This document shows, in pieces, positions 20,217-28,660 of a DNA stretch of 64,000 nucleotides (positions within the stretch are counted from its first letter, which is position 1; the number at the start of each line of letters is the position of its first letter). Source of the stretch: an uncultured Clostridia bacterium. Its GTDB lineage: Bacteria > Bacillota > Clostridia > Lachnospirales > CAG-274. The DNA lies in NCBI GenBank assembly GCA_944383305.1, contig CALWOZ010000007.1:1-64000 (forward strand). Direction: 5' to 3'. Both the position numbers and the translations under genes were made by a program. The notes under the pieces were generated by a model. That model was given only the letters and a program-made list of their open reading frames with translations, searched no databases and was not told the DNA's origin.

Positions 20217-21245
20217 ATGATAAAGAAAAAAATATTTAACGCAGAAGGTGAAAGAGGTACATTAAGTATAATAAATGGAAATACTACAAATCTTAGAGAA
20301 TGGAACAGAATAAAATACAATTGGGCAACTAATATGTATAGAACTATGCTTAATAACTTTTGGATACCAGAAGAAATAGCATTAAATGAAGATGTAAAAC
20401 AGTTTCCATATCTTACAGATGGAGAGAGAAATGCTTTTGATAAAATAATATCATTTTTAAACTTTTTAGACTCTATTCAAAGTGAAAACTTACCTAATTT
20501 ATCTAGGTATATAACAGCGTCTGAGGTTTCATCTTTGTTAAATATACAGGCTTTTCAAGAAGAAATACACGCTCAAAGCTATTCTTATATATTAGACACA
20601 GTTACAAATCCTATAACTAGAGATAAAATATATGATATATGGAGAGAAGATGAACATTTATTAAATAGAAATAAATTTATAGCTAGTATATATGAAGATT
20701 TTAATCAAAATCCGTCACAAGAAAACCTTATAAAAGCTATTATGGCAAATTATATATTAGAGGGGATATATTTTTATTCAGGATTTAGCTTTTTTTATAC
20801 ACTTGCTAGACAAGGCAAGATGACAGCTACAAGTACTATTTTTAAATATATAAATAGAGATGAAATAACTCATCTTGTTCTCTTTCAAAATATAATAAAA
20901 GAAATAAAAAATGAAAATCCTAATATATTTAATAATGAACTAGAAGAAGAACTTAGAAATATGATGAAAATAGGTGTCCAGCACGAGATAGCTTGGGGTC
21001 AATATGTAACTAATAATCAAATATTAGGATTAAATGATGATTTAATAGACAAATATATAAAATATTTATCTAATTTAAGATTAAAGGCAATAGGACTAGA
21101 ACCATTGTATCCAGAAATAAGTCAAAATCCTATGGCGTGGATAGAAAGTTTTTCAAAAATAAATAATACAAAAACAGACTTTTTTGAAGCAAAAGTTATA
21201 AACTATACAAAAGCTGCTGTTTTTGATTTTGATAGTTTAGAATAA
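20217..21245 (+). CDS. nrdB: Ribonucleoside-diphosphate reductase class Ia, beta subunit
   Basis: 342 residues, ferritin-like fold. Di-iron ligands are recognisable: FLDSIQ (Asp), QEEIHAQSY (Glu and His), LEGIYFY (Glu) and RDEITHL (Glu and His). The radical-forming tyrosine is present four residues after the first histidine, so the normal tyrosyl-radical chemistry, which needs oxygen for activation, is expected. GGAGG lies 7 nt before the ATG at 20217. It follows nrdA by 16 bp and ends at a strong terminator. Confidence 0.93.
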   Translation: MIKKKIFNAEGERGTLSIINGNTTNLREWNRIKYNWATNMYRTMLNNFWIPEEIALNEDVKQFPYLTDGERNAFDKIISFLNFLDSIQSENLPNLSRYITASEVSSLLNIQAFQEEIHAQSYSYILDTVTNPITRDKIYDIWREDEHLLNRNKFIASIYEDFNQNPSQENLIKAIMANYILEGIYFYSGFSFFYTLARQGKMTATSTIFKYINRDEITHLVLFQNIIKEIKNENPNIFNNELEEELRNMMKIGVQHEIAWGQYVTNNQILGLNDDLIDKYIKYLSNLRLKAIGLEPLYPEISQNPMAWIESFSKINNTKTDFFEAKVINYTKAAVFDFDSLE

Positions 21246-21248
21246 TTT

Positions 21249-21293
21249 AAAATACTTAAGAGTAATATTTTTATTTACTCTTAAGTATTTTTG
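21249..21293. terminator. Terminator after nrdB
   Basis: AAAATACTTAAGAGTAA pairs with TTACTCTTAAGTATTTT, followed by T-rich sequence. A long stem with A and T flanks could also stop transcription from the other strand. Confidence 0.9.
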
Positions 21294-21355
21294 TTTTTAA
21301 TATAAGAATTAAATCTTTTAATTTATAATAAAAACTTTTATAAAAATAATTAAAG

Positions 21356-22549
21356 TTATTTATAAAAAATTAAAAACTCCTTTTTTAATAATATGTTGTG
21401 TAAAATTATTGTAGCAAATAATAAAATAGCTAATAAAATACTTAGTATTTGTATTGTGCTTAATAAAGAATAGTATCTTAATGATAAAGAAGAAAATCCT
21501 AACATTAAACCAGAAAAAATAGAAGAGATAAAACTAGCATAAGATAAATATGTAACTCTAAATTTTGTTGTAGGATTTATATATAAATTTTTTATAATAT
21601 TAGAAACAGTTGGATATATACCTCTCATAATTTGTTGTAAAAATATCATAGTAATAATAAAAAATATGTTATTAAACGACATACCTATAAATGATAATGC
21701 AAGTAAAATAGATATTAAAATCATTGTAGACTTATAAGAAAATTTATTTGCAATTTTTGAATATATATAAGAAGATAAAGAACAAAATACAGTAAATAAT
21801 GCAAAGGTTATACCATAATATTTTTCAATATTAAATGTTTCAAAAATTGGTTGATAATAAGAAAAACTAACTCTTGTTATAACAAACCATAAAGCTGTTA
21901 TTATAAATATAGGAGTAACATTTAAAAGTTCAGCTTTATCAAATCCTATTGATTTAACATTTTTATGTACAGGGTTGTAGTCTAAATCATCTTTTAATAA
22001 AAATAGGTTTAATATAAGTGATATTAATAAAAATAGTATATCTAATATAATAGGTATGGTCATATTATATTGAAAGGTTATGCTAGATATAGTAGCAAAA
22101 ATAATAGAAGATATAATTGATATACTATAAGATTTAGCATAAGTTTTTTCTAATTCATTTATACAGTTATTTTTTGAAAATAATTCAAATATTAATGCCG
22201 AAGAGTTACCAGAAGATAGGGCAGAAAATAATGAAAGCATAAATCCAGATATTAAAGCACCAGTAAAACTTGGCATAACAATTAAAATAATCATACTTAT
22301 AACTAGAAAAAATTGGGATATTAATAAAACTTTTTTTCTACCAAATTTATCAGCTATATATCCACTAGGGATTTCAAACAAGGCTAATAGTACAAATATT
22401 AACCCATCTAAAAAGAAATATTGACTAAAGGATAGTCCCATATATTTAGTATAGAAGAAAACTATTATAGGACCTATAAATACTTGAAAGCTAAAAATAG
22501 ATGATAAGTAGATTAATAGCTTATGGTTTTTAATAATTTTATCGCTCAT
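21356..22549 (-). CDS. MFS transporter
   Basis: 397 residues with about 12 hydrophobic segments. The loop between helices 2 and 3 carries the MFS motif A-like GYIADKFGRKKVLL. The overall form resembles drug/metabolite exporters of the DHA1 type, but the substrate cannot be assigned. AAGGAGG precedes the ATG. It is divergent from the DUF6514-like gene, and a palindrome overlaps its promoter. Confidence 0.85.
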   Translation of the reverse strand: MSDKIIKNHKLLIYLSSIFSFQVFIGPIIVFFYTKYMGLSFSQYFFLDGLIFVLLALFEIPSGYIADKFGRKKVLLISQFFLVISMIILIVMPSFTGALISGFMLSLFSALSSGNSSALIFELFSKNNCINELEKTYAKSYSISIISSIIFATISSITFQYNMTIPIILDILFLLISLILNLFLLKDDLDYNPVHKNVKSIGFDKAELLNVTPIFIITALWFVITRVSFSYYQPIFETFNIEKYYGITFALFTVFCSLSSYIYSKIANKFSYKSTMILISILLALSFIGMSFNNIFFIITMIFLQQIMRGIYPTVSNIIKNLYINPTTKFRVTYLSYASFISSIFSGLMLGFSSLSLRYYSLLSTIQILSILLAILLFATIILHNILLKKEFLIFYK

Positions 22550-22582
22550 ATAGATACCTCCTTAAAAAAATATAATGTTAAA

Positions 22583-22611
22583 ATGGTACTATAATTAGTA
22601 CATAATGTCAA
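22583..22611 (-). promoter_or_regulatory. MFS gene promoter with palindromic operator
   Basis: On the minus strand: TTGACA (22611-22606), 17-nt spacer, TACCAT (22588-22583). The palindrome GTACTA-TAAT-TAGTAC occupies 22586-22601, covering the spacer and part of the -10 box, a classic repressor position. The regulator is not identified. Confidence 0.55.
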
Positions 22612-22766
22612 TATATAAAATAAAAAAGTCAAAATACAAATAGAATTGTATAATTTGTATAATTTTGTACTATAATTTATGGTATTATTTTATACCAAAT
22701 AATACTATTAATTACTTTAATTAAAAAAATATATAGTTTATAATTATTATTAGAGGAGTGATTAAT

Positions 22767-23039
22767 ATGATAATTGATAATAAAACTACTACTATAAGAG
22801 ATGATTTTAATAATGACTTTAAAGTGGAATATAACTTAATAAAAACTAATGTTGATGACAATATTATATACGGTTTTAGCGTAAATACAACTAATATGTC
22901 TGATAATACTAATTTATATAAAGAATTTTTAGATTTTACAAAAGATTTAGAATATGCTAAAGAAATATTTGAAAAACTAATGGAAAACCTTGTATTACCA
23001 TTAAACTTAGTAAATGTATTAGATGAAATTATAAATTGA
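22767..23039 (+). CDS. Small protein resembling DUF6514
   Basis: 90 residues from the ATG at 22767, which has AGGAGTG 9 nt upstream. The middle IYGFSVNTTN and the C-terminal end VLPLNLVNVLDEIIN resemble the pattern of the clostridial DUF6514 family, whose function is unknown. No membrane segment. Monocistronic, with a terminator downstream. The family link is from memory of its motif pattern and is uncertain. Confidence 0.7.
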   Translation: MIIDNKTTTIRDDFNNDFKVEYNLIKTNVDDNIIYGFSVNTTNMSDNTNLYKEFLDFTKDLEYAKEIFEKLMENLVLPLNLVNVLDEIIN

Positions 23040-23083
23040 TATTTTAGTTATTCTACTTCTATACTATTACAACTTTTGAATAA

Positions 23084-23120
23084 TAAAGTCATATTTTAAT
23101 TAAAATTAATAAAAATAAAT
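23084..23120 (-). repeat. Fragment of the dispersed repeat (copy D)
   Basis: On the minus strand, TATTAATTTTAATTA, then TATGACTTTATTATTCAAAA, matches the first about 40 bases of copy B with a few changes. The rest of the repeat, including the GATAC palindromes, is absent. As with the other copies, it abuts a terminator stem. Confidence 0.5.
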
Positions 23121-23160
23121 ACTAATAATTTAGTTAATTAGTATTTATTTTTATTTTTTT
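23111..23160 (+). terminator. Terminator after the DUF6514-like gene
   Basis: AAAATAAATACTAAT and ATTAGTATTTATTTT pair, followed by a long T-rich run to 23160. Confidence 0.8.
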
Positions 23161-23196
23161 GCATATTTTTATACTATATATAAGGAGGTAAATATT

Positions 23197-23610
23197 ATGG
23201 ATTTAGAAAATTTAAAATCAGAAAAAAACGACTTTAACTTTAATAACATTAGTCTACTTTTAAATTATATTAAAAATAATAATAAACAAGAAGATAATGA
23301 AAAAGGGAATTTGTTAAATATTAATTCTATTAATTCTAGTTCTGTAAAAGCTGTATTGCCATATATAACAGAAGATTCAGATAATATTTATAAAATTTTA
23401 AATTATCTTGAGATGAATCAATTAATAACTAAGTATAGAGAAGCTCATAAAAATATAGATAAAGAACAAATATTTGATTTAAAAAAAGAAGCAATGCTTC
23501 ATATTAAATCAAATATAAACGATAAAAATAAATTTATGGTAGATTTATTTTTAAAAGCTATGGAAATGAAAAATATAATAAAATCTAACTATCAAGGAGG
23601 TAACGTATGA
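23197..23610 (+). CDS. Hypothetical protein, 137 aa
   Basis: Asn/Lys/Ile-rich soluble protein with a strong AAGGAGG site. The first 60 residues look disordered (FNNISLLLNYIKNNNKQ, SINSINSSS). From about 65 on it is helical (NIYKILNYLEMNQLITKYRE). No known family recognised. The next gene starts 4 bp before its stop, so the two are coupled and probably work together. Confidence 0.75.
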   Translation: MDLENLKSEKNDFNFNNISLLLNYIKNNNKQEDNEKGNLLNINSINSSSVKAVLPYITEDSDNIYKILNYLEMNQLITKYREAHKNIDKEQIFDLKKEAMLHIKSNINDKNKFMVDLFLKAMEMKNIIKSNYQGGNV

Positions 23611-23882
23611 TAGACTATAATGAACTTTTTAAACAAGAGGCTTTTAAATCTATAAATCCAGATATATTAGAAAAGTTTAAAATATTAATATCTAATATAA
23701 AAGGAAAAAATACAAATGAGGCTTTATTATACATAATGGACTTTTATAACTCTATGCCTAAAAATACTAATTTATCAAAAGAGCAAAGCGATGCATTAAT
23801 AAAGGCCATAATGCTCCAGTTACCTAAAAAAGAGAGAGACAATTTTTTAAATATGTTAGAACTTATGAACTCTATTTTTTAG
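23607..23882 (+). CDS. Hypothetical protein, 91 aa
   Basis: Small helical soluble protein whose ATG overlaps the stop of the preceding gene (ATGA type) with AAGGAGGT upstream. Pattern: amphipathic helices ending LPKKERDNFLNMLELMNSIF. No family recognised. The conserved-looking pairing with the 137-aa gene is the only clue to its role. Confidence 0.75.
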   Translation: MIDYNELFKQEAFKSINPDILEKFKILISNIKGKNTNEALLYIMDFYNSMPKNTNLSKEQSDALIKAIMLQLPKKERDNFLNMLELMNSIF

Positions 23883-24243
23883 CTAAAATTAAATAAATTT
23901 AACTTAAAATTTAGTTATTTTTTTAAGTTAATAACAATTTAATAGACAAATTAAAGCAAAAAAATATATATAATTACTATATATTTACAAAATAAATATG
24001 TACAAAAATAATAGTATATTATTATTTATTTTTGGCTATTTGTTTTATATATAATTCTTTACAAATATACATAATTGTTATATTATAATAATCAAAGATG
24101 AATAAATTAATTTTATTTTTAATAATTAAGGTGTACTTAATTTTTAGTTAAATAAAATAGCATAAGCTAAAATAGCTATGTATAGCTGGTTTATATTATC
24201 TTTTATAATTTAAAATTTTTAGTATGAGGAAGAGGTGCATTAA
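23883..24243 (+). promoter_or_regulatory. Intergenic region with glycan-operon promoter
   Basis: This 361-bp gap holds a promoter TTTACA (24058-24063), 17-nt spacer, TATTAT (24081-24086), giving a leader of about 150 nt before the GH20 gene. The leader has short repeats of AGCTA/TAGCT (about 24162-24187) that could fold. No gene is visible. Confidence 0.6.
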
Positions 24244-26118
24244 ATGTACAATATTACAAATTTAGATACTAAACTAACACAACCACTTAAAATTTTAGCT
24301 AAACGTTATAATTTTAAGCTAGGTCAAACTGGCAGAACTATTATAGCTACACAAACAGATGAAAACATATTAAAAATAAACGCAACAGAAAATAATGTTG
24401 AAATAGTGTATAAAGAGCTGCCAGCATTTTTTAGAGCAATAATGATTTTAGACAAAAATGAAAAAAAAGGAAAATTATCATTTGAATTATCAACAAATAT
24501 TTGGTTTGATTTTAATGGTTTAATGATAGATTGTTCAAGAAATGGAGTTTTAAATGTTTCTTATGCTAAAGAAATGATAGAACAATTAGCTATTATTGGG
24601 CAAAATGTTTTTATGCTTTATATGGAAGATACATATAAATTAGAAAGTGAAAAATATTTTGGATATTTAAGAGGGGCTTATACTAAAGAAGAACTTAAAG
24701 AAATAGATGATTATGCACACTTATTTGGTATAGAACTTATCCCTTGTATACAAACTCTTGCACATTTAGACCAATTTTTTATGTGGGAGGAAATTGCAGA
24801 AAAGTATGCCGATATAGATAATGTATTAAATGTGTCTAGTGAAGCCGTAAAAGATTTATTAGACAGAATGATAGGATATTTATCAAAAACTTTTAGAAGT
24901 AGAAGAATACATATAGGAATGGATGAAGCATATAACTTAGGTAGAGGTACATATGCAGACAAAAACGGATTAAAGTCAAAAACAGAAATAATGAGAGAAC
25001 ACTTAGAAAATATGCTTAATATATGTAAAAAACACAATGTTAAACCTATTATTTGGGACGATATGTTTTTTAGTGGATATTCTAAAACTGAAAGTGATGA
25101 TTATAAAATACCAGATGGGATAGATTTAATGTACTGGGATTATTATAATAATAAAGTAGAACATTATGAACAAAATTTTGAAAAAAGAAGTAAAATAACT
25201 AACAAAGACATAATGTTTGCCGGTGGTTCTTGGAGATGGGTAGGATATGCATCTCATCACGGTAAAACTCTTGCTGCTACAAATGCTTCTTTAACAGCTT
25301 GTAAAAATAAGGGAATTAGAGAGGTTATGACAACAGCGTGGGCTGATGATGGTTGTGAATGTCCTGTGACAACGGTGATTTTTGGTTGTGTATTATTTGG
25401 TGAACACCAGTACAATAAAGATATAGATTTAGATGAATTTAAAGAAAATTTATTATATATAACAAATATGGATTATGAAAACTTTATGAAACCTCAAGAG
25501 TTTGACATATTCCCAAGTATAGAAGATAAATCAGCTACGGTTACTCCATCTAAATATACTTTATATGAAGACCCATTATGTAGTAAATTTATTAATCATA
25601 CTGAAGTTGTAAAAGATGATTTAACAAAAATATATAAAGACTTATCTAATTATTTTTATAATAAAGCAAAAGATTGTAAAGATGAAGCTTTAAAAGCTAC
25701 AAATGAATTTTATGGTGCATTTGGAGACGTTATAAGTCTTAAGTGGAACTTAGGGCTTAACATATATAATGCTTATAAAAATAGAGATAAAGATGCTTTA
25801 AAAAACATAATTGACAATCAAATAGAACCATTAATTCCTCTTGTAGAAAAATTAAAAGTAGCAAGAATGAAAGAATGGTTAATAACTAATAAAAGTTTTG
25901 GATTTGAAGTATTAGACCAAAGATTTGGTGGTATAATAAGCCGTCTTTATACAACTAAGTTAATCTTAAAATCTTATTTAGATGGCAAAATAGATAAAAT
26001 AGAAGAACTAGAAGAATATAGATTACCAGCTACTCATTATAGAGAAGAAGGTATGGGAGAAATTGTACATTATAATAGAGCACAAAGATGTATGACTGCT
26101 AGTAAAATGATATGGTAG
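24244..26118 (+). CDS. GH20 family beta-N-acetylhexosaminidase (cytoplasmic)
   Basis: 624 residues. An N-terminal GH20b-like region leads into the barrel: GLMIDCSRNGVLNV, FMLYMEDTY, then HIGMDEA with the catalytic Asp227-Glu228 pair that drives substrate-assisted hydrolysis. The C-terminal third is helical and of unknown role. No signal peptide, so it acts inside the cell on imported oligosaccharides, releasing terminal GlcNAc or GalNAc. AGAGGTG precedes the ATG. First gene of the glycan block, and separated from the next by a hairpin that may lower downstream expression. Confidence 0.85.
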   Translation: MYNITNLDTKLTQPLKILAKRYNFKLGQTGRTIIATQTDENILKINATENNVEIVYKELPAFFRAIMILDKNEKKGKLSFELSTNIWFDFNGLMIDCSRNGVLNVSYAKEMIEQLAIIGQNVFMLYMEDTYKLESEKYFGYLRGAYTKEELKEIDDYAHLFGIELIPCIQTLAHLDQFFMWEEIAEKYADIDNVLNVSSEAVKDLLDRMIGYLSKTFRSRRIHIGMDEAYNLGRGTYADKNGLKSKTEIMREHLENMLNICKKHNVKPIIWDDMFFSGYSKTESDDYKIPDGIDLMYWDYYNNKVEHYEQNFEKRSKITNKDIMFAGGSWRWVGYASHHGKTLAATNASLTACKNKGIREVMTTAWADDGCECPVTTVIFGCVLFGEHQYNKDIDLDEFKENLLYITNMDYENFMKPQEFDIFPSIEDKSATVTPSKYTLYEDPLCSKFINHTEVVKDDLTKIYKDLSNYFYNKAKDCKDEALKATNEFYGAFGDVISLKWNLGLNIYNAYKNRDKDALKNIIDNQIEPLIPLVEKLKVARMKEWLITNKSFGFEVLDQRFGGIISRLYTTKLILKSYLDGKIDKIEELEEYRLPATHYREEGMGEIVHYNRAQRCMTASKMIW

Positions 26119-26156
26119 GTATATTATAAATTAGTGGCTTAAATTATTTAAAAATC

Positions 26157-26191
26157 TTAGCCACTTCTAAATATAAGAAGTGGTTAATTTT
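26157..26191 (+). terminator. Attenuator-like hairpin between GH20 and GH18 genes
   Basis: TTAGCCACTTCT (26157-26168) pairs with AGAAGTGGTTAA (26176-26187) over 12 bp, followed by a short T tract. An upstream AGTGGCT (26133-26139) is exactly complementary to AGCCACT (26159-26165), so an alternative fold would disrupt the hairpin. Confidence 0.55.
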
Positions 26192-26226
26192 ATAAAAATA
26201 AATTAGATTTTTAGAGGAGAGTTAAT

Positions 26227-27240
26227 ATGAAAACATTAATAGGCTATGTAGGTACAAAAGATTTTAATTTATTAAAAGAAGAGGATGTAAAGGCTTTAAG
26301 TATTATTAATATTGCTTTTGGACAAGTTAAAGATAAAGAGGTTGTTTGGGAGGCTAAAGAGGCTCCTAAATATATGAAATGGGCTAAAGAAATAAATCCT
26401 AACCTTAAAATATGTTTATCAATAGGAGGTTGGAGTGCTGGAGGATTTTCAACAGCTGCCTCTACTAAAGAGGGAAGAGAGAAATTTGCAAAAACTGCAG
26501 TAGATATACTTAGAGAATATGACTTAGACGGTATAGATATAGATTGGGAATATCCTTGCATTAGTATAGCTGGAATAGATGCATCACCAGATGACAAATT
26601 TAATTTTACACTACTTTTAGAAGCTTTAAGAAATGAACTTGATAAAGTGGAAAATAAAAAATGCTTACTTATGGTAGCTACTGGTGGAGATGAATATTTC
26701 TTAAGATGTACAGAAATGGACAAAGCATCTAAATATTTAGATATTGTACAAATTATGACTTATGATTTAAGAGGAGGCTTCTCTTTACAAACAGGACACC
26801 ATACTAACCTTTATACAAGTCCAACAGACTTATCATCTGTTAGTGCACATAATACTATTACTAAATTTATAGAGGCAGGTGTACCAAAAGAAAAAATTGT
26901 TATGGGTGTTGCTTTTTATTCTAGAATGTGGACTGGCGTACCTAATGTAGATAACGGTCATATGCAAATGGCTAAATCAACAGGTGGATATGGCCCTGGA
27001 TATGGTCAATTAGTGAAAGAATATATTAACAAAAATGGATATACTAGACATTGGGACGATGCTGCAAAAGCTCCTTATTTATTTAATGGGGATACATTTA
27101 TAAGCTATGATGATGAAGATTCTATTAAAGCCAAAGCCGACTATGTTAAAGAAAATGGTCTTTGTGGTCTTATGTATTGGGAGTATTGTTTAGACGATAC
27201 TTTTACGTTAACAACTTATTTAAGAAAAGTTTTAAGCTAA
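26227..27240 (+). CDS. GH18 family glycosidase (chitinase/ENGase-like, cytoplasmic)
   Basis: 337 residues, a bare GH18 barrel. Start IGYVGTKDF, then SIGGWSAGGF, then the active-site LDGIDIDWEYP with catalytic acid E108, then IMTYDLRG and the end LMYWEYCLDD. No signal peptide or binding module, so it acts in the cytosol. GH18 members include chitinases, which cut GlcNAc-beta-1,4 links, and endo-beta-N-acetylglucosaminidases, which cut the chitobiose core of N-glycans. Context favours the latter or a related exo activity, but sequence alone does not decide. Confidence 0.87.
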   Translation: MKTLIGYVGTKDFNLLKEEDVKALSIINIAFGQVKDKEVVWEAKEAPKYMKWAKEINPNLKICLSIGGWSAGGFSTAASTKEGREKFAKTAVDILREYDLDGIDIDWEYPCISIAGIDASPDDKFNFTLLLEALRNELDKVENKKCLLMVATGGDEYFLRCTEMDKASKYLDIVQIMTYDLRGGFSLQTGHHTNLYTSPTDLSSVSAHNTITKFIEAGVPKEKIVMGVAFYSRMWTGVPNVDNGHMQMAKSTGGYGPGYGQLVKEYINKNGYTRHWDDAAKAPYLFNGDTFISYDDEDSIKAKADYVKENGLCGLMYWEYCLDDTFTLTTYLRKVLS

Positions 27241-27255
27241 TTTAAGGAGATTTTT

Positions 27256-28656
27256 ATGAACTTTTATTTAGAAAATTTTGATAAACCACAAGTTATAGTA
27301 CATACTTATTATGAAAATGATAAAAAAATAAAAGATTTATTTGAAGGTAAAGAAGGAGAAATTGTTTTAATACCTTCCTTAGATGAAAATAAACCACATA
27401 TATTATATTTTGGATTAGGTGAAAAAGAAAAACTTAATAATAACTTGTTAAGAAATAACTGTGCTAAATTATTAAAAAAAATAGATGAACTTAAATTTAA
27501 AAACATACTTATAGAAAAAATAGACCTTGGTAATTTAGACGAAGAAAAATTTTTAAAAGCTATGGTAGAAGGTTTATTACTTACAGATTATGACTTTAAA
27601 AAATATAAATCTGATGATAAAGAAGAAATAGAAAAAAATGTATACATAGCTGGATTTAATATATCTAATAAAAATGATATATTAAATGAAGTGTCTAATA
27701 TTGCTAAAGCCATAAACAATGCTAGAGATATGATAGCAGAGCCTACTAATAATTTATATCCAGAAGAATTAGCTAAAAGAGCCGTAGAAATAGCTAATGA
27801 AAGTGGATTTAAAATTGAAGTTTTAGAAGAGGATAAAATTAAAGAGTTAGGTATGGAAGCCTTTTTAACTGTAAGCAAAGGCACAAAAAATAGACCTCGT
27901 CTTATAGTTATGGAATATAACAACGGTGGAGATAAAGACTTTATTGGACTTGTAGGAAAAGGGCTTACTTGTGATACTGGTGGATATTCTATTAAAAGTC
28001 ACGAAGGGCTTAAATATATGAAATCGGATATGAGTGGAGCAGCCTATGTAATAGCTATAATGAGCAGTTTGGCTAAAAATAAATGTAAAGTTAATGTTAA
28101 AGCTGTTGTGGCTACTTGTGAAAATGTATTAGACGGAAATAGTTATAAACCTGGTGATATTGTAAAATCAATGAAAGGCAAAACTATTGAAGTGTTAAAT
28201 ACAGACGCAGAAGGAAGATTAACTTTAGCTGATGCACTTTATTATATTATAGATAAGCAAAAAGTATCTAAAGTAATAGATATGGCTACTTTAACTGGAC
28301 TTGCTGGGTCTACATTTGGCAGTTTATTTACTCCTATTTTTTCTAACAATGATGAATTTTATGAAAAATTTATGGAAATTGCTAAAGAAACAGGGGAAGA
28401 CTTTTGGAGAATGCCTTTAGATGAAAGATACCGTTCTTATATAGATAGTGACGTTGCCGATATGAAAAATACAGGCTCAGCAGGGACAATTACAGCTAGT
28501 ATGTTTTTAAAAGAATTTGTAGATGATACACCGTGGATACACCTTGATATTGCAGCCACTGCTATACAATGGCCAGTTGTTTATGAATATTCTTCAAAAG
28601 GTGCATCTGGTGTTACTGTAAGAACAATTTATGAATTAATTAATAAAGGGGTGTAA
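27256..28656 (+). CDS. pepA: Leucyl aminopeptidase, M17 family
   Basis: 466 residues. The catalytic domain shows VGKGLTCDTGGYSIK with metal-binding Lys and Asp, MKSDMSGAA, and the M17 signature NTDAEGRLTLADAL with metal ligands and the arginine. It removes N-terminal amino acids from peptides using two metal ions. A divergent N-terminal macro-like domain occupies the first about 150 residues. It lies between glycosidase genes with 15-bp and 4-bp gaps, so it could trim the peptide part of glycopeptides. That link is inferred from position only. Confidence 0.9.
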   Translation: MNFYLENFDKPQVIVHTYYENDKKIKDLFEGKEGEIVLIPSLDENKPHILYFGLGEKEKLNNNLLRNNCAKLLKKIDELKFKNILIEKIDLGNLDEEKFLKAMVEGLLLTDYDFKKYKSDDKEEIEKNVYIAGFNISNKNDILNEVSNIAKAINNARDMIAEPTNNLYPEELAKRAVEIANESGFKIEVLEEDKIKELGMEAFLTVSKGTKNRPRLIVMEYNNGGDKDFIGLVGKGLTCDTGGYSIKSHEGLKYMKSDMSGAAYVIAIMSSLAKNKCKVNVKAVVATCENVLDGNSYKPGDIVKSMKGKTIEVLNTDAEGRLTLADALYYIIDKQKVSKVIDMATLTGLAGSTFGSLFTPIFSNNDEFYEKFMEIAKETGEDFWRMPLDERYRSYIDSDVADMKNTGSAGTITASMFLKEFVDDTPWIHLDIAATAIQWPVVYEYSSKGASGVTVRTIYELINKGV

Positions 28657-28660
28657 AATT

